From Amycolatopsis sp. (GTDB lineage: Bacteria; Actinomycetota; Actinomycetes; Mycobacteriales; Pseudonocardiaceae), in assembly GCF_025464955.1 (NCBI RefSeq), contig NZ_JAODNM010000124.1, positions 372,001 to 436,000 on the forward strand: a stretch of 64,000 nt of DNA. Reading direction: 5' to 3'. Under the pieces are notes generated by a model, which was not told the DNA's origin, did not search any database, and was given only the letters and a program-made list of their open reading frames with translations. The translations under genes were made by a program, and so were the position numbers. Shown here one piece after another: positions 41,419-48,649 of the stretch. Within the stretch, counting starts at the first letter, position 1. Each line of letters opens with the position of its first letter.

Positions 41419-42720
41419 ATGCTGTCCTCGGGTCTGCTGCTGGCCGAGCGCTACAAACTGACGAACCGCATCGCCGTCGGCGGTATGGGCGAGGTTTGGC
41501 AGGCCAGTGACACCCGGTTGGACCGCATCGTCGCGGTGAAAGTACTCAAAGGGGAGCTTTCGGGCGACGCCGAGTTCCTTCACCGGTTCCGTACCGAGGC
41601 CCGGATGACGGCTTCGCTCAACCATCCCGGCATCGCGGCGGTCCATGACTACGGCGAGACGATCGAGCCCGGAACCCAGCCCGAAGAGGGCGACGCTCCC
41701 GGCGCGCACCACGTCGCGTACCTGGTGATGGAATTCGTCGAGGGTGATCCGCTCGCCGGCATCCTCGCCAGGGAAGGCCGCATCTCGCCGGAACGCACGC
41801 TCGACATCCTCGAGCAGGCGGGCCGCGGTCTGCAGGCCGCGCACGAAAACGGCCTGGTGCACCGGGACGTCAAACCGGGCAACATCCTGGTGACCCCGAC
41901 CGGGCAGGTGAAGATCACCGACTTCGGCATCGCGAAGGCCGCTGACGCCGCGCCGGTCACCCGGGGCGGCATGGTGATGGGCACCGCGCACTACATCGCG
42001 CCGGAGCAGGCGCTTGGCCAGGACGCGGAACCGGCGAGCGACGTCTACTCGCTGGCCGTGTGCGGGTACGAATGCCTGACCGGGCACCGGCCGTTCCTGT
42101 CGGAGAACGCGGTGACAGTCGCGATGATGCACATCCGGGACCTCCCGCCGCCGCTGCCGCCGGACGTGCCGCCCGGCGTCCGCGCGGTGATCGAAGCTAC
42201 CTTGGTCAAGGACCCCCGCCAGCGCTACAACAATGGGGGCGAGTTCGCGGCCGCCGTGGCCGCAGTCCGGGCGGGGCTCCCACTCCCCACACCGTCAGGG
42301 CTGGTCAACGTCGCCTACGCCCCGATACCGGTCAACCCGCACAACACGGTCGGCCCCGGATCGCATCCCATGATGCGCCCGGTCCCGCCGCCGGGGATGC
42401 ACCCGATGCAACAGCACCTCATGCAGCAACCACTGATGCCGCGGCCCCGACGGCGCAGCCAGGCAGGTTGGTGGGTGCTGCTGGTGGTGATCCTCGTCGC
42501 GCTCGCGGTGGCAGTGGCGGTGGTAGTCGTGAAACTGGTGGGGTCCGGCGTCAGCGGCAAGCCGACGACAACCGAACAAAGACCCGGCGGGCTGCCGGCC
42601 ATCACGTCGGTCCCGGCCGGCGGACCACCTGACCACGTAGCACCAGGCCAGACCCAGAGCGAAGGCCCACAAGGCATGATGACCACACCTTGGACGGAAT
42701 GGAACGGCACGCAGAAATGA
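41419..42720 (+). CDS. pknA: PknA: eukaryotic-like Ser/Thr protein kinase
   Basis: The protein has 433 residues. The kinase domain (about 10-280) has the Gly-rich loop IAVGGMGEV, Lys41, catalytic HRD150VKPGN and DFG168-170, with activation loop GGMVMGTAHYIAPEQA. A Pro/His/Met-rich linker follows, then one membrane helix near residues 350-370 and a short extracellular tail without PASTA repeats. PknA is essential for growth and morphology in mycobacteria and phosphorylates PknB and FhaB. The stop overlaps pknB by ATGA. Confidence 0.97.
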   Translation: MLSSGLLLAERYKLTNRIAVGGMGEVWQASDTRLDRIVAVKVLKGELSGDAEFLHRFRTEARMTASLNHPGIAAVHDYGETIEPGTQPEEGDAPGAHHVAYLVMEFVEGDPLAGILAREGRISPERTLDILEQAGRGLQAAHENGLVHRDVKPGNILVTPTGQVKITDFGIAKAADAAPVTRGGMVMGTAHYIAPEQALGQDAEPASDVYSLAVCGYECLTGHRPFLSENAVTVAMMHIRDLPPPLPPDVPPGVRAVIEATLVKDPRQRYNNGGEFAAAVAAVRAGLPLPTPSGLVNVAYAPIPVNPHNTVGPGSHPMMRPVPPPGMHPMQQHLMQQPLMPRPRRRSQAGWWVLLVVILVALAVAVAVVVVKLVGSGVSGKPTTTEQRPGGLPAITSVPAGGPPDHVAPGQTQSEGPQGMMTTPWTEWNGTQK

Positions 42721-44687
42721 GCACACCCAGACTGCTCTCCAACCGGTACGAGCTGGGCGACACGCTCGGCTACGGAGGCATGTCCGAGGTCCACCACGGG
42801 CACGACGTGCGGCTGGGCCGGGAGGTGGCCATCAAGATCCTGCGCGCGGACCTCGCGCGGGATCCACAGTTCCAGGAACGGTTCCGGCGTGAGGCACAGA
42901 ACGCGGCCGCGCTGAACCACCCGGCCATCGTCGCGGTGTACGACACCGGTGAGGCGCAGACCGAAGTCGGTCCGCTGCCGTACATCGTGATGGAGTACGT
43001 CGAAGGCCGGACGCTGCGCGACATCGTCAAGACCGAAGGCCCGATGTCGCAGAAGCGGGCCATGGAGGTCATGGCCGACGTCTGCGCGGCGCTGGACTTC
43101 TCGCACCGCCACGGGATCATCCACCGCGACGTCAAACCCGCGAACGTGATGATCACCAAGAACGGCGCGGTCAAGGTGATGGACTTCGGCATCGCCAGGG
43201 CGCTGCACGACGGCCAGGCCGCGATGACCCAGACCGCCGCGGTGATAGGGACCGCGCAGTACCTCTCCCCGGAGCAGGCACGCGGTGAGCAGGTCGACGC
43301 GCGAAGCGACGTCTACGCCGCCGGCTGCGTGCTCTACGAACTCATCACCGGCGAACCGCCCTTCACCGGCGACTCGCCGGTCGCCGTGGCGTACCAGCAC
43401 GTCCGGGAAGACCCGCACCCGCCGTCGACGGTGAACCCGGCCGTCTCCCCGGAGCTGGACGCCGTCGTGCTGAAGGCGCTGGCCAAGGGCCCGGCGAACC
43501 GCTACCAGTCGTCCGCCGAAATGCGCTCCGACCTGGTCCGGACGTTGTCGGGCCAGCGCCCGTCCGCGCCGATGGTGATGTCCGAGGACGAGCGCACCCA
43601 GGTGATGGACTCGGACCGCCGCCAGCCGCAGCGCTACGACGAATACGCCGACGACGACCCGGAAGCCGAGGCCGCCGCCAAGCGCAAACGCCGCACGGTC
43701 ATCGCGGTCATCAGCGCCGTGCTCGTAGCGGTCATCGTGCTGCTGATCCTGTTGCTCAACGGCACCTTCAAGAACAGCGGCACCAAGGTCGCGGTACCGG
43801 ATGTCACGGGTCAGCTGCTTGCCCAAGCGAGGGACACCCTGCAAACCAGCGGGTTCACCAACATCGTCCCGAAGAACGTGACGTGTGGCGGCACCCCCGT
43901 CGCGGGTCAGCCGACGTGCTCCCTGGATCAGGTCAACCACGTCATCTCGATGGACCCGCCCGGAAAGACGCCGACGCTGACCACCACGGCCATCACCCTC
44001 TCCGTAGGAACGGCGCCGAACCAGGTCCCGGTTCCGGATCTCACCGGCCTGTCGCAGGTCGATGCGGGGACGAAGCTCACCCAAGCGAGCCTTCAGCTGA
44101 ACCCGAACATCCAGCAGGTGGACGTCACCGACCAGACCCAAGACGGCAAGGTCCAGACACAAACCCCGGCAGCGGGAACTTCGGTTGCTCCCAACGCGTC
44201 CGTCCAGATCACCGTCGGGAAGTTTCAGACGCAGGCGAACGTCCCGGACGTCACCAATGAGAGCTACAACGACGCGAACACCCAGCTGACCGGTTTGGGC
44301 TTCAAGGTCAAGAAGACGTCGACGGCCGGATCCCAGCCCAAGGACACCGTGATCGACCAGAGCATCAAGGGCCTTCCGGCTCCGAAGGGCACCACGATCA
44401 CGCTGACCGTGTCGGACGGCTCGCAAGGTCAGATCACGATGCCCGACCTGACCGGCAAGACCTACGACCAGGCAGTGGCCGCGCTGCAGGCCAAGGGCTG
44501 GAACGGTCAGCCGACCCAGCGGTCCGACAAGTCGAGCGACCCCACCGCCACCAACACCGTCACCAGGACGGATCCGGCCGCGGGCAGTCAGATCGCAAAG
44601 GACCAGGCAGTGTCGATCTACGTCGCCGAACCCAACGGCGGCAGCACCACACCGACGACTTCAGGTCTCTTCCCGCCGAGTCACTGA
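42717..44687 (+). CDS. pknB: PknB: Ser/Thr protein kinase with four PASTA repeats
   Basis: The protein has 656 residues from ATG 42717, overlapping the pknA stop. The kinase domain has GYGGMSEV, Lys40, HRD138VKPANV and DFG156-158. Activation-loop Thr171 and Thr173 (AMTQTAAVIGTAQY) match the autophosphorylation sites of M. tuberculosis PknB. A membrane helix lies near residue 340 (VIAVISAVLVAVIVLLILLL). The extracellular part holds four PASTA units beginning VAVPDVTG, VPVPDLTG, ANVPDVTN and ITMPDLTG, which sense peptidoglycan fragments or lipid II. It is the last gene of the operon, followed by a long hairpin. Confidence 0.98.
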   Translation: MSTPRLLSNRYELGDTLGYGGMSEVHHGHDVRLGREVAIKILRADLARDPQFQERFRREAQNAAALNHPAIVAVYDTGEAQTEVGPLPYIVMEYVEGRTLRDIVKTEGPMSQKRAMEVMADVCAALDFSHRHGIIHRDVKPANVMITKNGAVKVMDFGIARALHDGQAAMTQTAAVIGTAQYLSPEQARGEQVDARSDVYAAGCVLYELITGEPPFTGDSPVAVAYQHVREDPHPPSTVNPAVSPELDAVVLKALAKGPANRYQSSAEMRSDLVRTLSGQRPSAPMVMSEDERTQVMDSDRRQPQRYDEYADDDPEAEAAAKRKRRTVIAVISAVLVAVIVLLILLLNGTFKNSGTKVAVPDVTGQLLAQARDTLQTSGFTNIVPKNVTCGGTPVAGQPTCSLDQVNHVISMDPPGKTPTLTTTAITLSVGTAPNQVPVPDLTGLSQVDAGTKLTQASLQLNPNIQQVDVTDQTQDGKVQTQTPAAGTSVAPNASVQITVGKFQTQANVPDVTNESYNDANTQLTGLGFKVKKTSTAGSQPKDTVIDQSIKGLPAPKGTTITLTVSDGSQGQITMPDLTGKTYDQAVAALQAKGWNGQPTQRSDKSSDPTATNTVTRTDPAAGSQIAKDQAVSIYVAEPNGGSTTPTTSGLFPPSH

Positions 44688-44691
44688 TAAC

Positions 44692-44737
44692 TGACGAAGG
44701 CCCCGTACCGGTTCCATTCGGTGCGGGGCCTTCGTCA
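44692..44737 (+). terminator. Terminator of the fhaA-pknB operon
   Basis: A 19-bp stem (44692-44710 with 44719-44737, one G-T pair) around an eight-base loop begins four bases after the pknB stop. It is the strongest hairpin in the region; no T-run follows. Confidence 0.9.
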
Positions 44738-44872
44738 TTCGTCCAGCCAGGTCATCTCGAAGTCACCGATGATCTGCTGCAGCTGAAACACCCGATCGGC
44801 TGGCTCCGCCTGGTGAATCACCCGGTTCTCGAGCCACTGGAACGGGCGCCTAATCGACACCCAAGTCAGCAC
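44735..44872 (-). CDS. Possible small ORF, 45 aa, uncertain
   Basis: On the minus strand a frame from GTG 44872 to TGA 44735 encodes LTWVSIRRPFQWLENRVIHQ... ending FEMTWLDE, with natural-looking amino-acid composition, and the frame stays open upstream to about 44940. There is no good ribosome site, and it runs against the DUF5753 remnant on the other strand. It could be a fragment of a degraded gene. I do not recognise a family. Confidence 0.25.
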   Translation of the reverse strand: MLTWVSIRRPFQWLENRVIHQAEPADRVFQLQQIIGDFEMTWLDE

Positions 44873-44961
44873 GCATGACTCGCCAAGGCGCGCTGCGCCG
44901 CAACGGCCGACCGTCCTTACGGCTGGAAGCGATCCTCAGCGAAGCAGCACTACGTCGGGTG
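44854..44961 (+). pseudogene. Remnant of a DUF5753 (Scr1-type XRE) regulator
   Basis: The plus strand encodes SARMTRQGALRRNGRPSLRL followed by EAILSEAALRRV, the pattern of the DUF5753 domain (ARMxRQ...L.LDEAALRR). A TAA precedes it directly and the reading frame then runs through the DUF397 gene out of phase. Complete Scr1-type XRE regulators usually stand immediately upstream of DUF397 genes, as this fragment does, so most of the regulator gene has been deleted. Confidence 0.55.
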
Positions 44962-44968
44962 CAATGTG

Positions 44969-45160
44969 ATGACTGCCCCGAACCTCACTACCGCCACCTG
45001 GATCAAGAGCAGCTACAGCGGTGGCAACGGCGGTAGCTGTGTCGAGGTCTCGCTCACCGCTCGGACTGTCGGTATCCGGGACTCCAAAGACCGCACCGCC
45101 TGCCACCTCGCCGTCCCCGCCGACGCCTGGCTCGCGCTGACCAGCGCTGTCAGCGCCTGA
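44969..45160 (+). CDS. DUF397 domain protein
   Basis: The protein has 63 residues from ATG 44969 (a GTG lies three bases earlier). The domain is typical: TATWIKSSYSGGNGGSCVEVSL, VGIRDSKDR and the C-terminal AWLALTSAV. DUF397 proteins are small partners of Scr1/BldB-type XRE regulators and take part in developmental and toxin-antitoxin-like control in actinomycetes. Here only a fragment of such a regulator remains upstream, so the gene is an orphan. It ends exactly where the convergent EACC1 gene ends. Confidence 0.9.
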   Translation: MTAPNLTTATWIKSSYSGGNGGSCVEVSLTARTVGIRDSKDRTACHLAVPADAWLALTSAVSA

Positions 45161-45523
45161 TCACACCTCTTCGTCGAGGAACTGGCGGACGCTGGCGAGG
45201 ACGTCTTCGTTATCCGACATCGAGCCGCACGACAGGTCCAACTCCTCGATGGTGCCGGAGCGCTTGATCTTCAGCGACAGTTTCTGGGTCTCCTTGCGTC
45301 GGCCGAGCCAGCCGAACAGTGAGGTGCAGAAGACTGTCGCCGACCTGCTGGTCACCGCGACCACCACCGAATCGACCACGCCGCCGAACTGACCGGCCTG
45401 GACCGGGATTTCGGCGAGCTGGACGCGGCCGCGGAGTTCGTCCTCGTCGCGCAGCCAGGCCGCAAGCTGCCGCAGCTCATCGCCCGACCCAGGCACGGTG
45501 ATAGCGACAATCCCAGATGTCAA
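45161..45523 (-). CDS. Effector-associated constant component EACC1-like protein
   Basis: The protein has 120 residues from TTG 45523, with GAGGGG eight bases upstream. The sequence follows the EACC1 pattern: an N-terminal strand, then SGDELRQLAAWLRDEDELRGRV, LAEIPVQAGQFGGVVDSVVVAV, a hydrophobic helix and a C-terminal strand-rich part (KLSLKIKRSGTIEELDLSCG). EACC1 is an adaptor of modular NTP-dependent conflict systems, where it links an effector such as a caspase-like protease to other parts. No effector or NTPase gene adjoins it here, so it may be a relic or act in trans. Confidence 0.7.
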   Translation of the reverse strand: MTSGIVAITVPGSGDELRQLAAWLRDEDELRGRVQLAEIPVQAGQFGGVVDSVVVAVTSRSATVFCTSLFGWLGRRKETQKLSLKIKRSGTIEELDLSCGSMSDNEDVLASVRQFLDEEV

Positions 45524-45625
45524 CGGACGTTCCCCTCGCTTCGGCGGAGGGCGAGCGTACCGTCGAATCGCGTCAAACCTAAAGACCCGATCGGGTAATC
45601 GCACTCTGCAATTTGCAGTTCACGC

Positions 45626-46279
45626 TCAGGGTTTGCGGACCAGGAGGTGCCCCTGCTGCGTCTTCTCGTCCGGGCCTGGTTCGGCCAGCAGCTCTCCGAC
45701 CATGACGAACCCGGCCTGACGCAACAGGTCGGCGATCCGGGCAGGCGGCAAGCGGTAGGCGTCGTAGGAAACCGTGTGTCCGAACCGCTGCCACAGCGGT
45801 CCAGGATTCCGGCGCTCGTCACCGACCTGGAACGCGACGAGCAAATGCCCACCGGACGCCAGCACCCGGAAGAACTCCGCGAACACCGCGGGATGCACCT
45901 CCGGCGGGACGTGAATGATCGAGTACCACGCCACAATGCCGCCGAGCGACCTGTCCCGCTGGTCCAGCGCGGTCATCGAACCCACCTCGAACCGCAGCTC
46001 CGGATACTCCCGGCGAGCGATCGCGATCATCCGCGGCGACAAGTCGACACCGAACGTGTCGAGCCCGAGCGCGTCCAGATGTGCCGTCACCCGCCCAGGC
46101 CCACACCCGATGTCCGCCGCCGGGCCAACATCCGCAGCCCGCACAACCTCAACGAACGCGGCTAACATCGCCCGCCCGAGCGGCCGAAGCGCCAACTCAT
46201 CACGCACGTAGTCGGTGTAGTCGGCCGCCACGGTGTCGTACGCATCCCGAGTCGCCGTCAGGTAGGAGGGTTCCGTCAT
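45626..46279 (-). CDS. Class I SAM-dependent methyltransferase
   Basis: The protein has 217 residues from ATG 46279. The SAM-binding motif I is AADIGCGPGRVTAHL, motif II FGVDLSPRMIAIARREYP, and the post-II region GGIVAWYSIIHVPPE. The N-terminal YDTVAADYTDYV is typical of the methyltransf_11/25 group. Substrate is unknown. It lies 102 bases upstream of the EACC1 gene on the same strand and may share a transcript with it. Confidence 0.88.
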   Translation of the reverse strand: MTEPSYLTATRDAYDTVAADYTDYVRDELALRPLGRAMLAAFVEVVRAADVGPAADIGCGPGRVTAHLDALGLDTFGVDLSPRMIAIARREYPELRFEVGSMTALDQRDRSLGGIVAWYSIIHVPPEVHPAVFAEFFRVLASGGHLLVAFQVGDERRNPGPLWQRFGHTVSYDAYRLPPARIADLLRQAGFVMVGELLAEPGPDEKTQQGHLLVRKP

Positions 46280-46340
46280 GCCCCGACACGCTAGCGGTTT
46301 TCCCTTGCGACACACCCGCCCCCGCGCGCTACCGTCCTCG

Positions 46341-46532
46341 GTGACGTCAATTCCCCGCCCGCAACGCCCGGTATTCATCCCTGCCGACGACTTCTTGGCC
46401 CTGCTCGGGGACTTGCCGAGGGCCAACTCCGAGGAGTTCTTCGCCGACATGGACGCAGCTGTCGATACAGATCCACACCATGCCACCTCAGCTGCGGCGG
46501 CGGGCCAGGGTGCCGACGGTGGTCGCGCTTAA
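46341..46532 (+). CDS. Short antitoxin-like protein, possibly truncated
   Basis: A frame from GTG 46341 encodes 63 residues. RPVFIPADDFLALLGDLPRA and SEEFFADMDAAVDTDP resemble small antitoxins with an N-terminal strand and a Phd/VapB-type acidic helical tail. After DTDP the sequence becomes Ala/Gly-rich (HHATSAAAAGQGADGGRA) and overlaps the 3' end of the convergent permease gene by 45 bases, as if the real C-terminus has been replaced. No toxin gene follows. Family assignment is weak. Confidence 0.4.
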   Translation: MTSIPRPQRPVFIPADDFLALLGDLPRANSEEFFADMDAAVDTDPHHATSAAAAGQGADGGRA

Positions 46533-47132
46533 CGCCAGCACGACGGCGCAGACGACGGTGGCGACGAGGATCGGCTCTTCGATGGGCTTGTCGTTGGTCA
46601 TCGCGGACAACATCGGGTTCACCAGCGGAATCCAGCGCGAAAGGATCACGAGGCCGAGTACGACCAGCGCCGAAATCACCGTCCAGCCGGCGCGCGCGAC
46701 GAGCAGGCGCGAGCAGGGCAGGCCGATCGCGATGCCGAGCGCCGCGCACGACAGGTGAGCCAGCGCCGAAAGGCCGAGGGAGCCGGTGAAACCGTTGTGG
46801 TGCTCGACAACGGACCAGGTTTCGGAAACGACCGTCATCGCCGCGGCACACAGCAACACCGTCAGCACCACACCCGTGATCAGCGGCCACCATTTACGCG
46901 CGTGGCTCAACGTGACCAGCCGCTGGACGGGATCTTCGACGTCGAGCAGTGCGATCGTGAGCCAGCAGGACACGATCATCAGGGTCGCCGCGCTGACGGC
47001 GAATTCCGGAACCGGCGGCGAAGTCGGAAAGGTGTACTGGATCGACAGCACCGCGAGGAACAGCAGCGCACCAGGGACATAGCGCTGAGAATGGCCCAGC
47101 AGAGCCAAGTTGTAGCGGGTCACAGCTAGCAC
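46488..47132 (-). CDS. ABC transporter membrane protein
   Basis: The protein has 214 residues from GTG 47132, overlapping the ATPase stop; a GTG at 47123 is an alternative. It has six predicted membrane helices (for example YVPGALLFLAVLSIQYTF, WWPLITGVVLTVLLCAAAMTVV, TVISALVVLGLVILSRWI). There is no recognisable signature beyond a two-gene exporter layout. Coupling to an ABC-2-type ATPase gene makes it the permease partner. The substrate is unknown. Confidence 0.75.
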   Translation of the reverse strand: MLAVTRYNLALLGHSQRYVPGALLFLAVLSIQYTFPTSPPVPEFAVSAATLMIVSCWLTIALLDVEDPVQRLVTLSHARKWWPLITGVVLTVLLCAAAMTVVSETWSVVEHHNGFTGSLGLSALAHLSCAALGIAIGLPCSRLLVARAGWTVISALVVLGLVILSRWIPLVNPMLSAMTNDKPIEEPILVATVVCAVVLALSATTVGTLARRRS

Positions 47133-47935
47133 GGGACGACCTCGCGAACGGACCACCCGCGTTGCAGCGCCAGCAGAAGTACGGCGTCCGAACGCGGTGC
47201 CGGCACGGTCAGCTCGACCCGCTCGCCGGTCGACTTCGTGAGCAGGACGTCCGGCTCGTCGAGCCAGTCACCCTCCCCAGGGCCGTCGAGGACGATCCGC
47301 ACGTCGGGACCACGGACGTCGACCTGCTCGGTTCGCGACAGTTTTCCCCGCACGATGCGGAAAACCTCGTCGGCGTGCTCGTGCGCGATCGCCGGCCTGT
47401 GGTCCGTGAACACGACGCTCGCGCCGCGCTCTTTTGTCTCCGCGACGAGTTCGCCGAGCACGTCGTGCGCCTCGGCGTCGAGGCCGGACCATGGTTCGTC
47501 GAGCACCAGAAGGTCCGGCCGGACGAGCACCGCCTGGGCGAGCCCGACCTTCTGCGCATTGCCCTTCGACAGCTGCCGCAGCGGCATTCGCGGGCCGCCG
47601 ACCAGCGCGAGCCTGTCGAGCAGGACGTCGACCTCGGACAGCCCGGCCAACCCGTGGATGCGGCCCATGTGCCGCAGGTACGCCCGCGCGCCCATCCGTT
47701 GCGCGGCGGGAAAACGATCCGGCAGGTAGCCCACGGTCGGCTGTCCTGTCATCGTGCCCGAGCTCTGCCTCGACAGCCCCGCGAGGATGCGCAGCAACGT
47801 CGACTTGCCGGACCCGTTCGCGCCCAGAATCCCGATCACCCGCCCGGCTACGACCCGCAGGTCGACGCCATCGAGCACCGGATCCCCCTGCCCGAAGCGC
47901 TTACCGACCCCGGCGAGCTCGACCAGCACGGTCAC
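47126..47935 (-). CDS. ABC transporter ATP-binding protein
   Basis: The protein has 269 residues from GTG 47935, overlapping the trpG stop by GTGA. Walker A is GANGSGKST, the signature is LSKGNAQKVGLAQ, Walker B LLVLDEPWSGLD, and the switch His is in VFTDHRP. The Q-loop region is GYLPDRFPAA. The C-terminal 60 residues form a small extra domain (VRIVLDGPGEGDWLDEPDVLL). It belongs to the exporter-type ABC-2 group. The permease gene follows by overlap. Confidence 0.9.
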   Translation of the reverse strand: MTVLVELAGVGKRFGQGDPVLDGVDLRVVAGRVIGILGANGSGKSTLLRILAGLSRQSSGTMTGQPTVGYLPDRFPAAQRMGARAYLRHMGRIHGLAGLSEVDVLLDRLALVGGPRMPLRQLSKGNAQKVGLAQAVLVRPDLLVLDEPWSGLDAEAHDVLGELVAETKERGASVVFTDHRPAIAHEHADEVFRIVRGKLSRTEQVDVRGPDVRIVLDGPGEGDWLDEPDVLLTKSTGERVELTVPAPRSDAVLLLALQRGWSVREVVPC

Positions 47936-48573
47936 GCAACGGCGGACTTTTGCAAGGCGCGGGTCGCCTGCTCCAGCTCGTCCACAATAGACTCCGCGAC
48001 CGGGTGCCCGGCGGCGGCCATCCAGTTGGCGAGCATCCGGTGGCCGCCTTCGGTGAGCACCGACTCCGGGTGGAACTGCACGCCCTCGAGCGGCAGCGTC
48101 CGGTGCCGCATGCCCATCACGACGCCGGAATCGGTGCGCCCGGTGACTTCGAACTCCGGCCCGATGGTGTCGGGCACCACAGTCAGCGAGTGATAGCGGG
48201 TGGCGGTGAACCCGTCCGGCAGCCCGGCGAGCACGCCGGCGCCATTGTGGTGGACCTTGCTGGTCTTGCCGTGCAGCAGCTCGTGCGCACGGTCGACGGT
48301 CGCCCCGAAGGCGACCCCCAGCGCCTGGTGTCCGAGGCAGACACCAAGCATCGGCACGCCTTCGGCGGCGCAGCGCTTGACGACGTCGATGCTCTGACCA
48401 GCGCGTTCGGGAGTTCCGGGGCCGGGCGAGACGAGCACGGCGTCGAACTCGGTGATCCGGTCCAGGTCGACGACGTCGTTGCGCCAGACCGTGCACTCGG
48501 CGCCGAGTTGGGCCAGGTACTGGACCAGGTTGTAAACGAAGCTGTCGTAGTTGTCGACGACGAGGACGCGCAT
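47932..48573 (-). CDS. trpG: Glutamine amidotransferase, anthranilate/aminodeoxychorismate synthase component II
   Basis: The protein has 213 residues from ATG 48573. The class I amidotransferase triad is complete: Cys79 (GVCLGHQA), His168 and Glu170 (VQFHPES). It supplies ammonia from glutamine to a chorismate-using partner, which is not encoded here. A trpG-type gene in this position near pknB is conserved in mycobacteria. It is coupled by overlap to an ABC exporter ATPase gene downstream and divergent from the ferredoxin reductase gene. Confidence 0.92.
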   Translation of the reverse strand: MRVLVVDNYDSFVYNLVQYLAQLGAECTVWRNDVVDLDRITEFDAVLVSPGPGTPERAGQSIDVVKRCAAEGVPMLGVCLGHQALGVAFGATVDRAHELLHGKTSKVHHNGAGVLAGLPDGFTATRYHSLTVVPDTIGPEFEVTGRTDSGVVMGMRHRTLPLEGVQFHPESVLTEGGHRMLANWMAAAGHPVAESIVDELEQATRALQKSAVA

Positions 48574-48626
48574 GACGCCCAGCTTAGCTGGTCCCACCTG
48601 CTGGACCGTACGCCAAATCACAATGA

Positions 48627-48646
48627 AAGTTAGGACTGCCTAACTT
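48627..48646. promoter_or_regulatory. IdeR/DtxR-type iron box upstream of fprA
   Basis: AAGTTAGG-ACTG-CCTAACTT is a perfect palindrome with 8-bp arms. It fits the DtxR/IdeR/DmdR operator pattern TTAGGTTAGGCTAACCTAA in its TTAGG...CCTAA core and length. It ends three bases before the GTG start of fprA, so a bound iron-loaded repressor would block transcription start. It may also affect the divergent trpG promoter. Confidence 0.75.
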
Positions 48647-48649
48647 ACC

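Noticed and set aside
39793..42132. 779-codon minus-strand frame opposite rodA, pbpA and pknA
   Set aside because: Antisense shadow of three well-recognised genes.
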